Shown here: positions 12,481 to 26,174 of the stretch, piece after piece
Layout: the number at the start of each line of letters is the position of its first letter
Numbering within the stretch: position 1 is the stretch's first letter
Source of the DNA: Parelaphostrongylus tenuis
Lineage: Eukaryota > Nematoda > Chromadorea > Rhabditida > Metastrongylidae
Reading direction: 5' to 3'
Assembly (NCBI GenBank): GCA_019055375.1
Contig: JAHQIW010000689.1
Coordinates: forward strand, 124,001 to 188,000
Length of the DNA: 64,000 nucleotides
Made by a program: the position numbers and the translations under genes
Notes under the pieces: generated by a model
Databases searched by the model: none
Told to the model about the DNA's origin: nothing
Seen by the model: only the letters and a program-made list of their open reading frames with translations

Positions 12481-15400
12481 TATGATAAAAATGCCAGCCA
12501 AAGAGCAATCGAGTGTACAATACTCTGTGTTAGGTGGAAAATTCACTTGACATAGAGTGTAAAACGTTTGTCTTCAATAACTCTCTGTAGGAAAAGTAGG
12601 GATCCCAAGGGAACTGACTATAGAAATATCGAAAGACGAAGGGTTCTGCCCGACTGACGAGTACGTAAGAACGAAACACGTGTATCGGGCTGTACAAGAG
12701 CCCTTACCAGACCAAATGACAAGCTGGCTCAAATAATAATGAAAGGATCTATTGAAACAAGAATTATTGTTTAAAATAAATACCATCACTATTCGCGACC
12801 TACTGTTAACGATGTGCAAGCTTCCAGATCTTCTCGAGATGTCATTCCTTGGGCTTTGAGTCAAAAAACTCTTAGCGTGATCGGCCGAAAAGGAGTTGGT
12901 CTGCGAGACTGAGATTACCACTTCCAAATCGTTTATACTACTATGCAACAGTCATGTGACTCACAGTCTCTTTACCTTCGATACCACACATCTCCTCAGC
13001 AGCAGTTTTGTCCATCGTCATCATTTGATATACAAATGGCAAATTAGATGCACTACAACTAGAGCTGCCGTGGGAGTTTTTTGTGGAATTATTCCTGAAA
13101 CAATCCCATGAATTTGAAATAAGCGTTACTGTGTGAAGCAAACAAAAATTGAAATTTTTCGCAGATATTATAAAACTTTTTCATCAGGCTAGTATTTTGC
13201 AAACTTAACCGCTCAAACGTTCTTTTTACAAATATCGAGCTATTCAAATGATTTCTCTCCTATCGAAAATTATCGCATCATCATTTGTTCACACTGTCCG
13301 TTCATATCGTCAACTCCATGAGTTTGCATAGAACGGAATAACTAAATAAATTTTTGAGAGAAAAAAAACCATGTATTGCAAAAAAGTAGTATGAAATAGC
13401 TTCTGTGTAAAAGAATTCAAACAAAAATTAAGAAGTTTTGACTTTGAACTTGTTCGTACAAAGCTCGCTGTGGTTCTTAGTCTTTGCCAAAAATGACACA
13501 GACAACATTTGCATATATGCTGTTGACGCCTGAAATTTTATGTTCAAATTGAGCATTTTTTGCATCTCAAGTTTCCCATTAAAGTGAAAACAGCCTTTCA
13601 AGATGAAAAAAAAACTTGCTTGAACTCTTGGTTACTTGGAATGGTAAAAAAAAATAAATTCAGACCAAAACTCATATCGACAATTACAATCGTCGTTTGA
13701 CAACACCTGTTACATCTGGATGGACGACGATCACCAGGCAACGAAATTCTTCACTGAAACTTCCTTATTAGGAATCACTCTGACCACCTGATTAACATCT
13801 TATGGAAATCATATGTGGTTTTTGTCATTATGACTAATAAGTAATTCAAATCGACGGCGATGAGAATGCTTCGTTATCGTGACAACGAGGAAGAAATGCA
13901 CATGTAAAAATTCTGATTGCCTTTTTTTTTCGAAAGTACGAAAGAAACGATCGACAATATTCTGATGTAACACTGTTAGAAATTTTTTCTGAATTCGCAT
14001 ATCACTTTCAATGAGATTGATCGAATGAGGGGAACATACCACTTGGAAAAATATTAGGACAACTAGTCGTCGATTCATAATTGATGTTCCATTCAATCAA
14101 ACCCTCTGACAATATTTATAGCACAGCGTGAAATGAGACCACTGCGTAGATAAATAAGGCATGTCTTTTTTATTCTATCTAATATGAATAACAAATGAAA
14201 AATTGAACGGCACCATTTTTAATCTTAGTGAAATTTATCAACTGAAATACAACGATTTTATTTTGGCTTGGATATTTTTATTTATTTTTAATCGTCGTTT
14301 GTTTCGGCTGATTTTTTATCTGTTTCAATCTCTTTTCCAATAAGAAGCAAGTTCAGTTGCCCTACCATATTAGAAGGACTCGATTGCTGAATTTCTCCTA
14401 ATCGGTCGAGTCAGCTTTTCATAAGGTTCAGGTCCTTTACAAGAAATGCTGTAATACTACCTGTGACAGCGAAAAAAAAAAATTAGAGGCTGAATCGGGT
14501 TCCTAGGAGTGAAAACATTCCCACAAAATATTTTGTGATCCCCATAAAGAGGGCAAAATTCTCGCACGTTGAATATCAGCGTGAATTTGACAGCCTTCAT
14601 GGTTGAAAGCTGGGATGCAACAAGTCAAATGAGTGAAGTGCTGGGTTGAGCATTATAGGTGATATAAGACCATGTTAGATAGAATGATTCGATAAAAACT
14701 GAACAAATCCAGGGCATTGATCGGGTAACAAGAAACCAATTTTTTCTCTCGTGAATTGAAAAGATTGCTTAGGATCACGACATCATTAAAAGTGACCCGT
14801 CAGTTAACTTATGATCAGTTTCTCAAGCCTAAGTCGGACAGTTAAATTATTTCTTTCGTAAAAAGTTTTCTTGCTAGCAAACTACCAATTATTTTTATCA
14901 GGAAATTGACTATTTCTCAAGCAACTGATTATTGCAGCAACCTTTTTATGATTAGAATTTTCTTCTATATCATGATAGAAAAACAAGGAAAGTCTTACTA
15001 CTTAGAAAAGAGTACATTTGTTGTGATGATTTATAATCAAAAGTTTAATTGCTCGCGCTTTTAATCATCATTCACATGTTTTTTTGCATCACCTTCCGTT
15101 ATTCATTAAAATTATTATCACCATAATCAATAATATGACGGAAGTCCACCCGCTATTTTTTATTACATAAGCTTTCATATCAATCCGTAATACCTCAAAC
15201 CGTGCTCCAGACCCGGTTCTATTGTTTCACTCCAGTGAAATCGAACTCCCACATACTTGGAGGGCTGGTTAACCCCCAAACTTCTTATCCTTTATGCTTT
15301 AATGAATAGACTCCATGTAGCCAATCAAGCAAAATCTCTAAATTTTTTTAGGGAACGAACTCGCAAATGGAGCCTACTATTATGTTTTTTTTTTCTATTT

Positions 15401-18400
15401 TACTACACATATCTATAAATCATTTCTGTTGCACTCAAAATAATATTTATAAATAGTCAGATCTCTTTCGAAGATTTCGCAAGTCTCCAAAAAACTTCCT
15501 GAAATATGGCGGGAAAAGAGATTATATTTAGAAAACATTTTCTTTCTTCTTAGGACTGCCTCTTTGTCGATAAATTCATATATCATTCTTCTTGAATGAT
15601 GGGCGGAGCGAGCAGCTTCAAAAGTCTCCGTGGACTGCGCCAGTTCGCAACGATTTTCTGCTGCTGTTTTTCTCTTTTTTTTTTCTTGATTAAATCTATC
15701 CAATCATCATTTGCAGGCATTATTATTACTATTGGGAGGCAAATAAAAAAGTCTACTTCTCAGCTGTGGGTTTTGTACGGTCATATCTATTCCCTATGAA
15801 AAAACAATCAGTTCAGTCCAGAGTCTTTCCTTCAACTACAGTGGATCCGTTATTTAGGCTTTTCGAAAATACGAAATCTTTCGGGAAAATTTATTCTTTC
15901 CCATTCCATCATCACTGATATAAGAATATCCCTAACCCATAGAATACCTATAAATAAATAGGCACCCAGATCGTAAATATGTCTTCTGACATTCGAGAAA
16001 TAGCAGTCAATCAAGAGCACCAAAGATTAGGTGGATACTCAAGCACCCACCTGTGCCTCATCGTGGCTACGGAGTTGCTTATGGTCCATAATTCATGCCT
16101 GTGTATCTCAAATCATATTTCACATCATGACGTCCTTGACATGAATAGCATAAGTGAACTGTGCTCAATCATTACAGTATCACCGAAGCAGTGGATAACG
16201 CAATATCTATTCTGGTTAGCAAGATAAGTCAAATTGCGATGAAATGTTCGTTTACGATGCATTTTGTTGTCATTGAAGTATCTTTTGAAGCGAGCATGTA
16301 AACTCTTCCCTCGTTTTAGATCCATTTCTATATTAAGCTCATTTCCGTTAATGGCTTAACTCGTTATGGATTCCCAAGAGTATCACCGTTTGAAGATCAA
16401 TTTTTACCTCGTCAGGACTTGTCATACAGCCGCCTTTTTGCTCTGTTAGAACTACGGTTCCTTTTTGACATGATGTCAGCATGTTCTCATAGTTCATTGA
16501 GCAGGTGCTGTCAGAGAATTTTAGAATAAAACTCTAGTGAGAAGTGCAGTACTCACTATTTAATTATTTGGATAGTCCGTTTTCACGTGACCCAGCACAT
16601 GAAAATATGCTTTTTTAGCTGCATTGATCTCGCGGAGTCGAAGTGAACATGTCCGAGGCTTCCTCAGGTCCTCAGCACTTCAGTGCGATCGCCGGCCCTC
16701 ATGAATCAGAGCGAGCATTGCCACTTTGCGGGCAATAACTACCATGATGGTGGTCAATACTGGTACGGTCTACTCTTGACTGAGCTTTCCGAATGAAAAC
16801 GTCGAGCCCCCTTTCTCAGCTGCAGAGCTGTAGCACTAGTATTTATAAATTAATTTTTTCATTTTGCAAGTCTTTCCATCGGATTTTCTGTGCAAATCTT
16901 AGCTTTTCTTGTATTCACTCTTTTCCTCGCAATAGTCCTCCACAAAGATCTGCGAACAGTTCACTGCTGCTTGAAGATTTCGTCTTCTTTATGTGTCCTA
17001 GATTGCTGATCGAGAAAATTCTTCTTGTAGTCTTGAAGACAGTCAAACTAAGGCGTTACCTAAGGCGTTCGCCGATCGGCTGGAAAGAAGTATTGGGGAG
17101 GGAATCAAACCGGATCCCTGCTTATCAGCTTGCCTTCTGGTACATTGCATCAATAGAGAGTAGGCTAGTAACGATAGTAGTTTGCTATGAAAAGGAGGTA
17201 ATGGTATTGAGTCTCAAAAAAATTGTCGTTTGTAGGAAAAATGAGATTATTCTACATCTTTTTTACAAAATTTTTCTCTTTCTTTTGGTCGGTATATTGA
17301 AATTTTTCAAAAAATCACTATCAACGAATTGCATGTTCAGCATTGAAATAAAAGTAACTTTTTTCCATGAGTGAAGTAGAATTCAGGCCACTACATCGTC
17401 ATTCGTCAGATCAAGCAATGTCCAGTGCTCTGATTTATTAACAAGTTCATATGAAGTCGCTGCAAATGTTCCTTCTAATTTATGTTTTGCTACCATCACA
17501 CTTTCTAGCGTCACACTCAAGTTATGAGGAGCACTCATCTCTACTGATTGAAATCATCCTCGTAATCTTCGCATCAAGTCCAATTTATAGGTGCGAAGCT
17601 CGTTACAAAAAAAAAACGGTTTCACCTGGCACTGCCATTTTATGTAGAAAAGTTAATTCTGCTTGAATAACTTGACGTCATCCAGTAGTTCCTGAAGATA
17701 CACGGTGGTTCTAGCAGTGTGCTAAAGTTCAACTTGGTGTTGTGAAAATCCGTTTCCATGGTTTCCATAGTGATTCCTAGAAATCTAAGAGTAATAATTA
17801 GTTCCGAGAGGTTTTCTCAGATTCAATCAAGAGCTAATAAACTAGAAAAAGGAAGTCGAAGAAAACTTCTACTTGATGCATGAGGTATAAAAATCTTCTC
17901 AGATTTGGGCCACAAATCACTTGAACGGCACTCCTAATCACAATACTATACGCCATTTTCAATATCCAGTGCGCAATAGTATCGCTTTCCTTGATGATCA
18001 AGCTAATACTACAAATCTGACATGGAAACATAATTTCGCTAACGTTTCGATACGTTCTTCTCTCCGAGTTGATAATTCAAATCGGCAGTCCACAAACGTT
18101 CGTCCTTATTTTGGGGTACTACGCTGTCGTTTAAGTTGAATTTTCTTCTGTGAAGCACCGCTTGAAATGATCAAACTCACTCGGCAATGTCCATATATAC
18201 AGGATGGTTATGCTAATAACCCATATGTAGTAACTTGTTTCTGCGGGCAATCAATCATGCAGCAGTCGGTGTCATTCTCAGATAACGCATAGCGTGAGAG
18301 TATTTTTGAAATTCGAATTTTCTTAAAAGTCGGCAGGACCAATACATAATTTTCTCGATATTACAGTAATATTGACATTGAATCTTCATGGCTAATGTTT

Positions 18401-18579
18401 TGACGAATAACTCAAGGATAAACGAGTGAGGAAATTCGACTCGAATCACCAATTGTGAGGGAGACGAAGACATTAAAACTTTAGTCAAATAACGTTTCGA
18501 TATCAACCTCGTAGTATAGCCTAATCTTTTTTTAATTAGCATTTTATTTGATCCGTCATCACAGTGCTTTTTTTCACTG

Positions 18580-18790
18580 TGCGGATCCCAGTACTTGTGG
18601 CATTCAATTCGTTCTTCGTTTTCTTCTTGAATAGCATGAAATACTGGTTGAGCGAGTTTTCTTGCAATCTCGAGGATAGCCTGGCTGTGGCGTCCCGTAG
18701 GACGTTGTTTGTTGCTGACTGCCGGAGAAAAGTGGGGAGTGGAGCTCGGCTCCACCAACGTCACAACCACTCGGCCACAGCGCCCCAACT
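18580..18790. repeat. Dispersed repeat, copy 1 (copy 2 at 23925-24150)
   Basis: About 200 bases here align by eye with 23925-24150 in the same orientation, sharing blocks such as TACTGGTTGAGCGAGT, CTTGCAATCTCGAGG and CAACTCGGCCAC-like ends. A shorter related piece occurs near 60108-60165. Long open frames crossing this segment (for example minus 18255-18830) are therefore repeat-borne. Confidence 0.7.
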
Positions 18791-19432
18791 TACTCATCAG
18801 TGAAAGTACTATTGGTAATGCCGAGATCAATAGGAGGACTGCTCTAGAAATACAACAGTGTTTACTCGAAATGATCAGTTTACAGTAAAATAAAATTCCA
18901 TGATTCTAACTAATAGTTTTTTGTCGAAATGAAGATTTAGGGCGTTAAGTTCTTAGCCTTTTGATCGCTCACCTTCGTCAACGTCCAGAATTTTTGAGAA
19001 ATGGACGAATTTAGAAGCTCAAACGAATTTCCGTTACCACGTTTCATCAGCAACTGAGCTACATGCCGTGCTTTCTTCAACATTGATTGCATGGTTCTTG
19101 ACATAATAGAAAGCAAATTTTGGAGAATTTTTTTAAAACTGCTGATACTGATGTCGTTTCGTATCGATTTCGCTTCCGATTTAATTAAAAAGAATATGTA
19201 TAATAGACATATATGCTTTGCCTTCCATTACATATTGTACGATATCATGTAATCTGGTTCCTCTGATCGCATGTTCGCATCAAACTTTTGTCGACGACTT
19301 GACTGCCTATTGTCAGCTGAGATAAACCAAAGAATTTTTTGGATTGTTTCAGATTTCATTTCGTATATTATCTAGTTGCACATATTTCGAAAATATTCTC
19401 ATTTTTAGCCAGAATCTCATCCCGAGTACACG

Positions 19433-22400
19433 ATGAAAGAAAATGTTCAGTCATCACCATACGTAGCTGATCGCCAAGCTCCGTCTTTGTATTCGTGAGT
19501 TTACTTAGTAAAGTAATTCCTTGACGATATTACATGTTTTGAGCTGATAGGTATAGTGGTATACATGCGCCTATTTTGTCCTATTGCAACTTATCAGTAC
19601 GACCCTCTCCTCGGTTCAGCCAATACCCTGAGGTCAAACAATCCTCTAGAGGAATTGATGCCGAGTAAAATATTACCCCAAGTTAGGTGATGTACTTACC
19701 TGACATTGATAACATTGAAAAGATTTTACTCATTTTAACAGCCACGTACTCGACTGCCGGTCACCACAACGTCAGGTAAGTATATCACCTGACTTGGGGT
19801 GGTTTTTTACTCAGCGTCAATTCCTTTAGAGGATTATTTGACATCAGGGATTGGCTAAACCGAGGGAGGTGGTACTGAGGAGTTCCAATAGGACGAAACA
19901 GGCGCCTGTATACTACTAGACCTATCAGCTCAAAACATGTAGTATCCTTATCACATTATACCTTTTTGGGCTGGTCCATAAAAAGCGGTTGCTAAATAAT
20001 TTGTTTTTATCTGTTATTTTACATGACCCAGCAATGGAAATTATGCTGCTCCAGTCATTTTTTTTTTCACTCGGTTCGTTTCCGCATGCATCGTCCATAA
20101 AGTGTCTAAATTTGAACATGTGAATCGCCTCTCAATTTTCTCATTTTCACTTGTCTCGCTGACCACTGACCAAATCCTTGTTGGTTAAAAATAAGTGTTT
20201 CCTAAACAAGCCCGGTTTCAATTTTTCCTTCCTAAAGGCTTAGTAGGTCCGACTCGGAGTCGAACAGGGTACAATTCGTGTACTGCCCACAGTACACCTA
20301 GCCGATCCACTTGTCAAGCCCTCAATGAAATACTGAAGAGTTTAATGACCTTTGAAATATAGTCATATTCAGGTGTGATTGTCGGCACTGGATTCTAAGA
20401 ACCGCATGTTCTTGAGAAGTCTGTGTTCTTTATACAATTTCTGATCAACCGAGTCTAGAGTGTAACAAACTCGCAATGCTTCATTAATCACTCCATAAAA
20501 ATATTTTTCATCAAAAGTTATTACGCAGCTAAGTACTTAGGAATATAATTACTCACATCAATTAAATTCCTGTTTGTCTCTGACTGGCAGCAAATGGCAC
20601 AAGCTGGTACCATTTTTTATTAGCTTTGACCAAAGCGTAGCTACAGGCAACCCACTAGCAGTGACTGAGGTGATGTCTTAGGTTTGAAATCTCCACAAAC
20701 AGCGTTTGGTGGGCTAGTCATGACTAGCTCGCGGAGCTTTGTTTTGTGGGTTATATTTATGATGTAATTCCATATTTGACTTCACCATGGCTATAGGCTT
20801 TCTGGATACTTCAAAGGAATCGTCTGGGTTATCTCTCAAAGAGTGTGTCACTCTTCATAAACTTCTCAGTCGTTTTTCGATATTTTTGAAGTCATCCTTA
20901 CGGTGAAAATGTCTAAAATACCAACGACCCCTTTGTCGACGGATATATGAAGGTTTAGCATAGGTCAGTTTAGCGTAGCGAGGACGAAGAAGCAATACCC
21001 GTCATGTATTTTTATCCTTATACAAACTCAGAAAATCTATCTCAAAACGTGTCATGATAAGAATTTGTTGTAATATACTGATTTGTTGACGGCTCAAGTG
21101 CGTACTACTGCTTGCCTTATACCTCTTCTATCGACCGCTTTTTTATAAACCCTTCCAAAATGATATAATCTGATAAGGATTTAAGCTGTTTTGAGCTGTT
21201 AGATTTAGTGGTATGCAGGCGCTTGTTTCGTCCTATTGGGACTCATCACTACCACCCTCCCTCGGTTTACCGATCCCTTGAGGTTAAATAATCCTCTATT
21301 AAAATATCGATGCAGAGTAATAAATCACCCCAAGTCAGGTGATGTACTTAGCCGACATTGTGTGGCCGGCAGTCGAGTACGTAGCTGTTGTAATGAATCA
21401 TTCCTCTTCTGTCGACAGCTTTTTTATTACTCGGCGTCGATTCTTTTATAGAGGATTATTCAACCTTAGGGGATCGGCTGACCCGAGGGAGGGTGGTAAT
21501 AGTGAGTTCCAATAGGCTGAAACAAACGCCTGTATACCACTAACTAACAGCTCAAAACATGTTAAATCCTTTTCAGACTATTTGCATTATTTTATACGGT
21601 GTCTTAGAATGTAACCCAGTATTTATAAAACAGTAGATTGTGCAAAGCATCACAAGGTCATGACAGATATCAAGTTTGTCTCGTCTTATTTATCGAAATT
21701 CTGTGCTAAGTGGGAAGCATATAATCATCAAAAGACTCCTAGTCGACTGCTACGTGCTGGGTCATCCAAACGGCAATAAGAGGCAAAATCTGGACTAAAC
21801 TTGACCGTATACCTACTTTGACGCGTTTGCCTATAGCTCGACACATTGTCGTGATACGCAATCAGCCCATTCATATCTATATGGGTTGTTCGCTTGTTTG
21901 TGGATTGTATCCTAAGGTAACGAGAAATGAAGGGTATACCAGTTCTACATGCACTGATGTCGGTTTAGGATCATTCCAGAGAAAAAAGTTAAAGTCTTCA
22001 GCAACATAATCTCTCTTAATGTAGGCTTAATCCATTCTCAATGTAGATTTTCTTTTGTTTCAAAAGACTATGACAGCAAAAACGAAGTGTCGAAAAAGTA
22101 TTGAAGTTATCCGGGAGTTATCGGTAGTAGGACTTAATCAGGAATTGTGACGTCATCAAAGTAATCACAAAGGCTGCACAGCTGCTAATTTTATCCAGTT
22201 TGAAGCCAACAATTTACGACAATGTGACTATGTATCTATGGCGATACGGCTGTAAACATTAGATAAGTATATCATAACGAAATGCACCCATGTGCTAGTG
22301 CCATATATGAAAACTACATGTACTGGAAATATTTGAAAAGCCGGACCTAAGTTTACAATATATCAGTGGCGCAGTGATTTTTAGAAATTCTGATATTGAA

Positions 22401-25400
22401 AGAAAGCTGTCTAAAAACTAATATAAGTAAAGTTTTCCTGGAGTTGACGGCTGACACCAGTGCTTCGCTTACGTAGATGCCAGCGGCCTCGTAATACACA
22501 ATAAGACAGTCATATATTCTTCGTTGATTAAGGCAATAGCATAAAGCTGTTAAAGCTAAATGTAGTTGAGTAACGTTTTGACGTCATCGTCCTCTTCAGA
22601 GTCGATGATTTAAGTCAACTTTCCACAGTCGCTCGTTTTCATTGTCGACCGAATAGAATCTTTTCTCGTGGACGCTGTTCATTAAAAAACCTCACTGAAC
22701 TACGCAATCTAATACTGACCGCCGAAGTTAAATGTCGATTTCCAGATAACTAAACAGTTACCACAGTATCTCTTTCTTCTAGGAGAAAGGTAGAATAGAG
22801 CACATTCAGCGTAATTTTGTTAGAGCAAGAGCTCTATACCTTCCGAGGATGAAGAGACATAAGTACTTCATCCGCCCTATTTTATAATATCAAATGAAAT
22901 AGGTACAAGCTAGAAAAACTTCCATTTTCTTGAGTTGCTTGCGCCAACTCGCTCAGCGTTGCACTTGGTCAACCCAATCATATTTATCTCATAGAAACTT
23001 TATGAAGAAAATAGTCGTTTACAGTTCTTGTCCATAGGTAATATCCACATCCATCAGCTTTTTTTCAACTCATTTATTCTTTAGTTGCTCTTTGAAACCT
23101 CCGGGTACCACAGTGGCTGTCAAGCTGTTCATCAATAGCACATCACTGCTTCGACCCTGCACAAGGGCCACCGAAAATCTCACTTTTTCAGGGTCGAATA
23201 TTTCGTGTCGCGACTTTCTTGAAACACTTCGGTCTCAGTCTCACCAATCTAAGCACAAAAAAGCACAAATAACCTTGAGCAGCAATAGAACAATCGATTA
23301 GTTTGCGTACGTTGTACCTGATGTGAGAAAATGAATTGAATTGAAGAAGTGATAAGAGCTGCCTAGTAGATGTGCTGACGGATCTTTAAAGAAGCAAGTA
23401 AAAAATTTTCTTGAACGAAGCTGTGGCACCGGAGAGCGAACATGTTGATCGTCTATTTGTTCAAGTTATAACTGGCATTGCTGATGGTTTCGCCAGCATC
23501 TACAGTCTCCAACACCACACCTCGTTTTTCGCTCAAAAATATGTATTTGCCACTTCTTTGCAAAGTCTATTTAGCTCGAACAAAAGTAATAAATAAGCTG
23601 TGGACTATGTGAATCCATGTTGGCGAATAAGCCTCGGAGTTCCTGGCAACGGACATATTGGGTAATTTCCTGAACTCTCTAAATCATGATGATATACGAA
23701 TTCGTCTTCGGAACTATGTTTCTTTGCGATAAAAAAGTTGATTGCGTAAATCATGCAATGCTCCTAAGATAACGGTGACTGCTTTGATAGATTTCTCTGC
23801 TCGCAAGACTTTCTTTATATCGCTCTGGTGGGAGTCACACAACTCTTTATCTCGCTCTAGTGTAAGTCACACAGCTGAGAGTTGAGTTGGCAAAAGTACA
23901 CTTCACTTGACACTTTATCGATCCGTCTTCCCAGTGCGGAATCCAGCACTTCTAGCATTCAATTCGCTTTTCGTCTCCTTCTTAAACGTCATAAGATACT
24001 GGTTGAGCGAGTGTCCTTGCAATCTCGAGGTATCCTTGCTGTAGCGTTTCACAGGGCGGTGTTATCAACTGCCGGAGAAAGTAAGGGGGTGAAGCTCGTT
24101 TTCGCACGCGTCACGACGAGCATCACACCAACTCGGCCACGTCACTGACTGTTTACCACTAACTGTAATTATAAGTTCAGTATTCCATCATGCTAGCCTT
24201 TGATACCTTTCCGCTCTAATTCAGCTCTAGGTTATCTCACAGTGGATAGTGAAGCACGTTATTAGAAATCAAAGTTTGGCTTCGTCTCCCTACGCAATCC
24301 TCAAGCAACATTCATAAGCAAAACACGAAGTGTTAGAAAACCCCTATAAAAGATGAATGCGAGGAAAAGATTCAAAGCAAGAGGGCTGAAGTTTGTACAG
24401 CAAACCGTAATGGCGGTAGCGTGAAATATGTGGTGACGAACGATGTTAAAAGAAATATTATTACATTTAGTGGGCTCCAGCATAGAGTTATTTAGATATT
24501 CTTCTAAGACCAGCCATAAAGATCTTCTAGGACGTATGTATGAAAAGTCATCGAGTCCGCACAGAAATCTTCTTCGTCGTTTTCGTCGCAGTCTGATGTT
24601 GCAATCTAGGCTACACAAAGTTCCAAAGTGAGCGTTGAATGACAACTTCTCATCCTATGGTTCATTTTGCTCGAGTCGTTGCTTGAAAAACGGTCTTCAT
24701 CGGCTAGGCTCGTGTTATCCAGTTACCAATTCCATCGGTCTCCTAGCATCATATTCTCCGAAAAATACTTGTTCTCTGATATCGGTAACAGCATTTGATG
24801 GGGTCTATTTTAGCGTATCAGTGAGTCCAAACTCGTCGTGGTCGATCTTCATGGATTATATCATCATCTTCTTGCGAAAAAAGAACTCTGAGCGCATGTT
24901 AGAAGCAAAAATTTCCACCATACTTCGTGATATGGGAGGGCCCTACAAGCATTAACCACGTAGGCGTCAAAGCGTAAATGACAATAATCCTTATAAGGCT
25001 ATTTTTTTGCGAGATTTCATAATTTTGTGGTTAGACTAATTAACTCTGAGTGTTGGCCGGCTGGATTTAGTTGCCAAATCCTTCATAAATATATTCACCT
25101 GAAATCATGTAATAACGCTAATTTCATGATCTTTGCTTTTAGGTTGAAAAATAAACACATACAAGAAGAAAAGTCGCCCATAACTCGTACTTCTACCACC
25201 GGCAGAAACAAAAGAGAGCGAATAGATGATTTCGGCATTGATGGTGAGTTTCCGGTTTGGCAGGTCTCACAACATAAGAGAAAGTACTTTGGTGTAGCTC
25301 TTTTTAGAATCAGACAGTATGGCTGAAAGCACCTTTCACGACCTTGTGTATCGATTTTTGTACATGCGTCAATTTATTGGTTCAGAATTTGGCCCGTTTT

Positions 25401-26174
25401 GAAGGACTTTTTTCTGGCGTGAAATACTGTTTCCATACCCTGTGATGATTGCCTCAAACAAACCGCGCCTTTTCTTGGTCACGCTGAAAATATGTACTGA
25501 TTTCTGTACACACTCAAGTTGTGCTCTAGTCACGCGCTCCGATGATGGGCACGTCTTACTCCAATCTTAACAGGCCAATTGAATCGAAAAGCTTAGACGT
25601 TGTTACCATAGTTGGTCCATGATACACAAATCGCAGATGTGCCGGTGATTTACGGAAGTTTTAAGACATGTTGTTTTCAGAAGCTATAAGCGGATCTTTT
25701 AATCGTTCTCGAAGCAGTGATTCTCGTCGACGAATGTATAAAGTTCGTGATGATACGCGAAGGTGGGTGATAATCACCATTGCCATAAAAATATTGCATA
25801 TCTCTGTACAATTTCGTTGTATAACTTCCTAAACTGGTCACTTCATTTAAAAAAATAAATGCATTTCAATCTAAATATTATGAAAAATTCTATTTATTGG
25901 CACTAATAGGTAGAACTAGACATGCAAGGTGAAATTGTAACAGTTCTGTGCTCTACTGGGTGATTCACAGCTACTTTCATCCTTATTTCTTGGAACTGAG
26001 CCAATAGTTCACCTTTTACTTTACAGGATCTGTTCATATTCGGTCTTGTCGGCTTCGTGTAAGCTTCCTTCAGTGACCAACACTAAGTCGGCAGCCGAAA
26101 CTCGAACGTGCACAATGAGGCCATGGAGTCGAACTCAGGAAGAACTGAGGAAGTACAAAGAACTCCTCAAGTAA
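19433..26174 (+). CDS. Basic Ser/Arg-rich protein of unknown function
   Basis: Four exons in compatible phase: 19409-19494, 25143-25243, 25681-25762 and 26027-26174 (TAA). I place the start at the ATG at 19433: a TTTTTAG acceptor lies only 24 bases upstream, which in a nematode would suit spliced-leader trans-splicing. The frame stays open back to that acceptor, so an upstream exon is also possible. The product is about 130 residues, with no signal peptide or membrane segment. It is rich in Ser, Arg and Lys, with likely basophilic-kinase sites (TGRNKRER, NRSRSSDSRRRMYK), and ends in a charged helix (RTQEELRKYKELLK). I do not recognise the family. The first intron is 5.6 kb and holds two foldback MITEs; the gene converges on the peroxidasin gene, whose stop lies about 540 bases away. 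Confidence 0.6.
19533..19948. repeat. Foldback MITE, copy 1
   Basis: Two long inverted arms (about 19533-19710 and 19765-19948) surround a short loop. The outer ends read ACATGTTTTGAGCTGATAGG, and each arm carries a CACCCCAAGTTAGGTGATG-like block and a GGTTCAGCCAAT block. It begins 39 bases after the donor of the first exon of the unknown plus-strand gene. Related copies lie at 21170-21583 and 45529-45790. Confidence 0.85.
21170..21583. repeat. Foldback MITE, copy 2
   Basis: Same family as 19533-19948. The inverted ends extend to GATAAGGATTTAA before the TGTTTTGAGCTGTTAG segment. The arms diverge slightly from copy 1, and the centre carries a GTCGACAGC-type sequence. It lies in the same intron as copy 1. 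A partial fragment (CCTCTTCTATCGACCGC) lies just upstream near 21120. Confidence 0.85.
22560..22650. repeat. Dispersed repeat with a GACGTTTC-GACGTC-CTTCTTCAGAG motif
   Basis: The block around ACGTTTTGACGTCATCGTCC followed by CTCTTCAGAGTCGATGATT and TCCACAGTCGCTCGTTTTC recurs at 18035-18110, 59280-59345 and 59815-59900 with the same order of elements. No open frame is conserved among the copies, so this is a non-coding interspersed repeat or the end of a larger transposon. Confidence 0.65.
23925..24150. repeat. Dispersed repeat, copy 2 (see 18580-18790)
   Basis: Second copy of the repeat described at 18580-18790, same orientation, lying in the 5.6 kb intron of the unknown plus-strand gene. 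Shared blocks include CATTCAATTCG, TACTGGTTGAGCGAGT and AACTGCCGGAGAAA. Confidence 0.7.

Larger units (their letters stand above)
9641..19408. other. About 9.8 kb without a recognised gene
   Basis: I could not find exons with conserved motifs here on either strand. The longest plus-strand frame (16793-17374, 193 codons) has low-complexity composition and no supporting splice sites. The frame at 17451-17596 would encode a signal-peptide-like start and ends at a good donor, but I found no in-phase partner exon. Recognisable content is limited to the MITE at 12343-12480, repeat copies at 18035-18110 and 18580-18790, and the possible Ly6 terminal exon near 14432. Confidence 0.4.

Noticed and set aside
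16793..17374. 193-codon plus-strand open frame
   Set aside because: Composition is low-complexity and hydrophobic with many F, S, L and K, no domain motif, no splice partner, and it lies in repeat-rich intergenic DNA.
17451..17596. Signal-peptide-like start (MKSLQMFLLIYVLL) ending at a good donor
   Set aside because: No in-phase downstream exon could be found between 17600 and 19409, and the next known exon starts in a different phase.
18255..18830. 191-codon minus-strand open frame
   Set aside because: It crosses the dispersed repeat at 18580-18790 and has no family resemblance.
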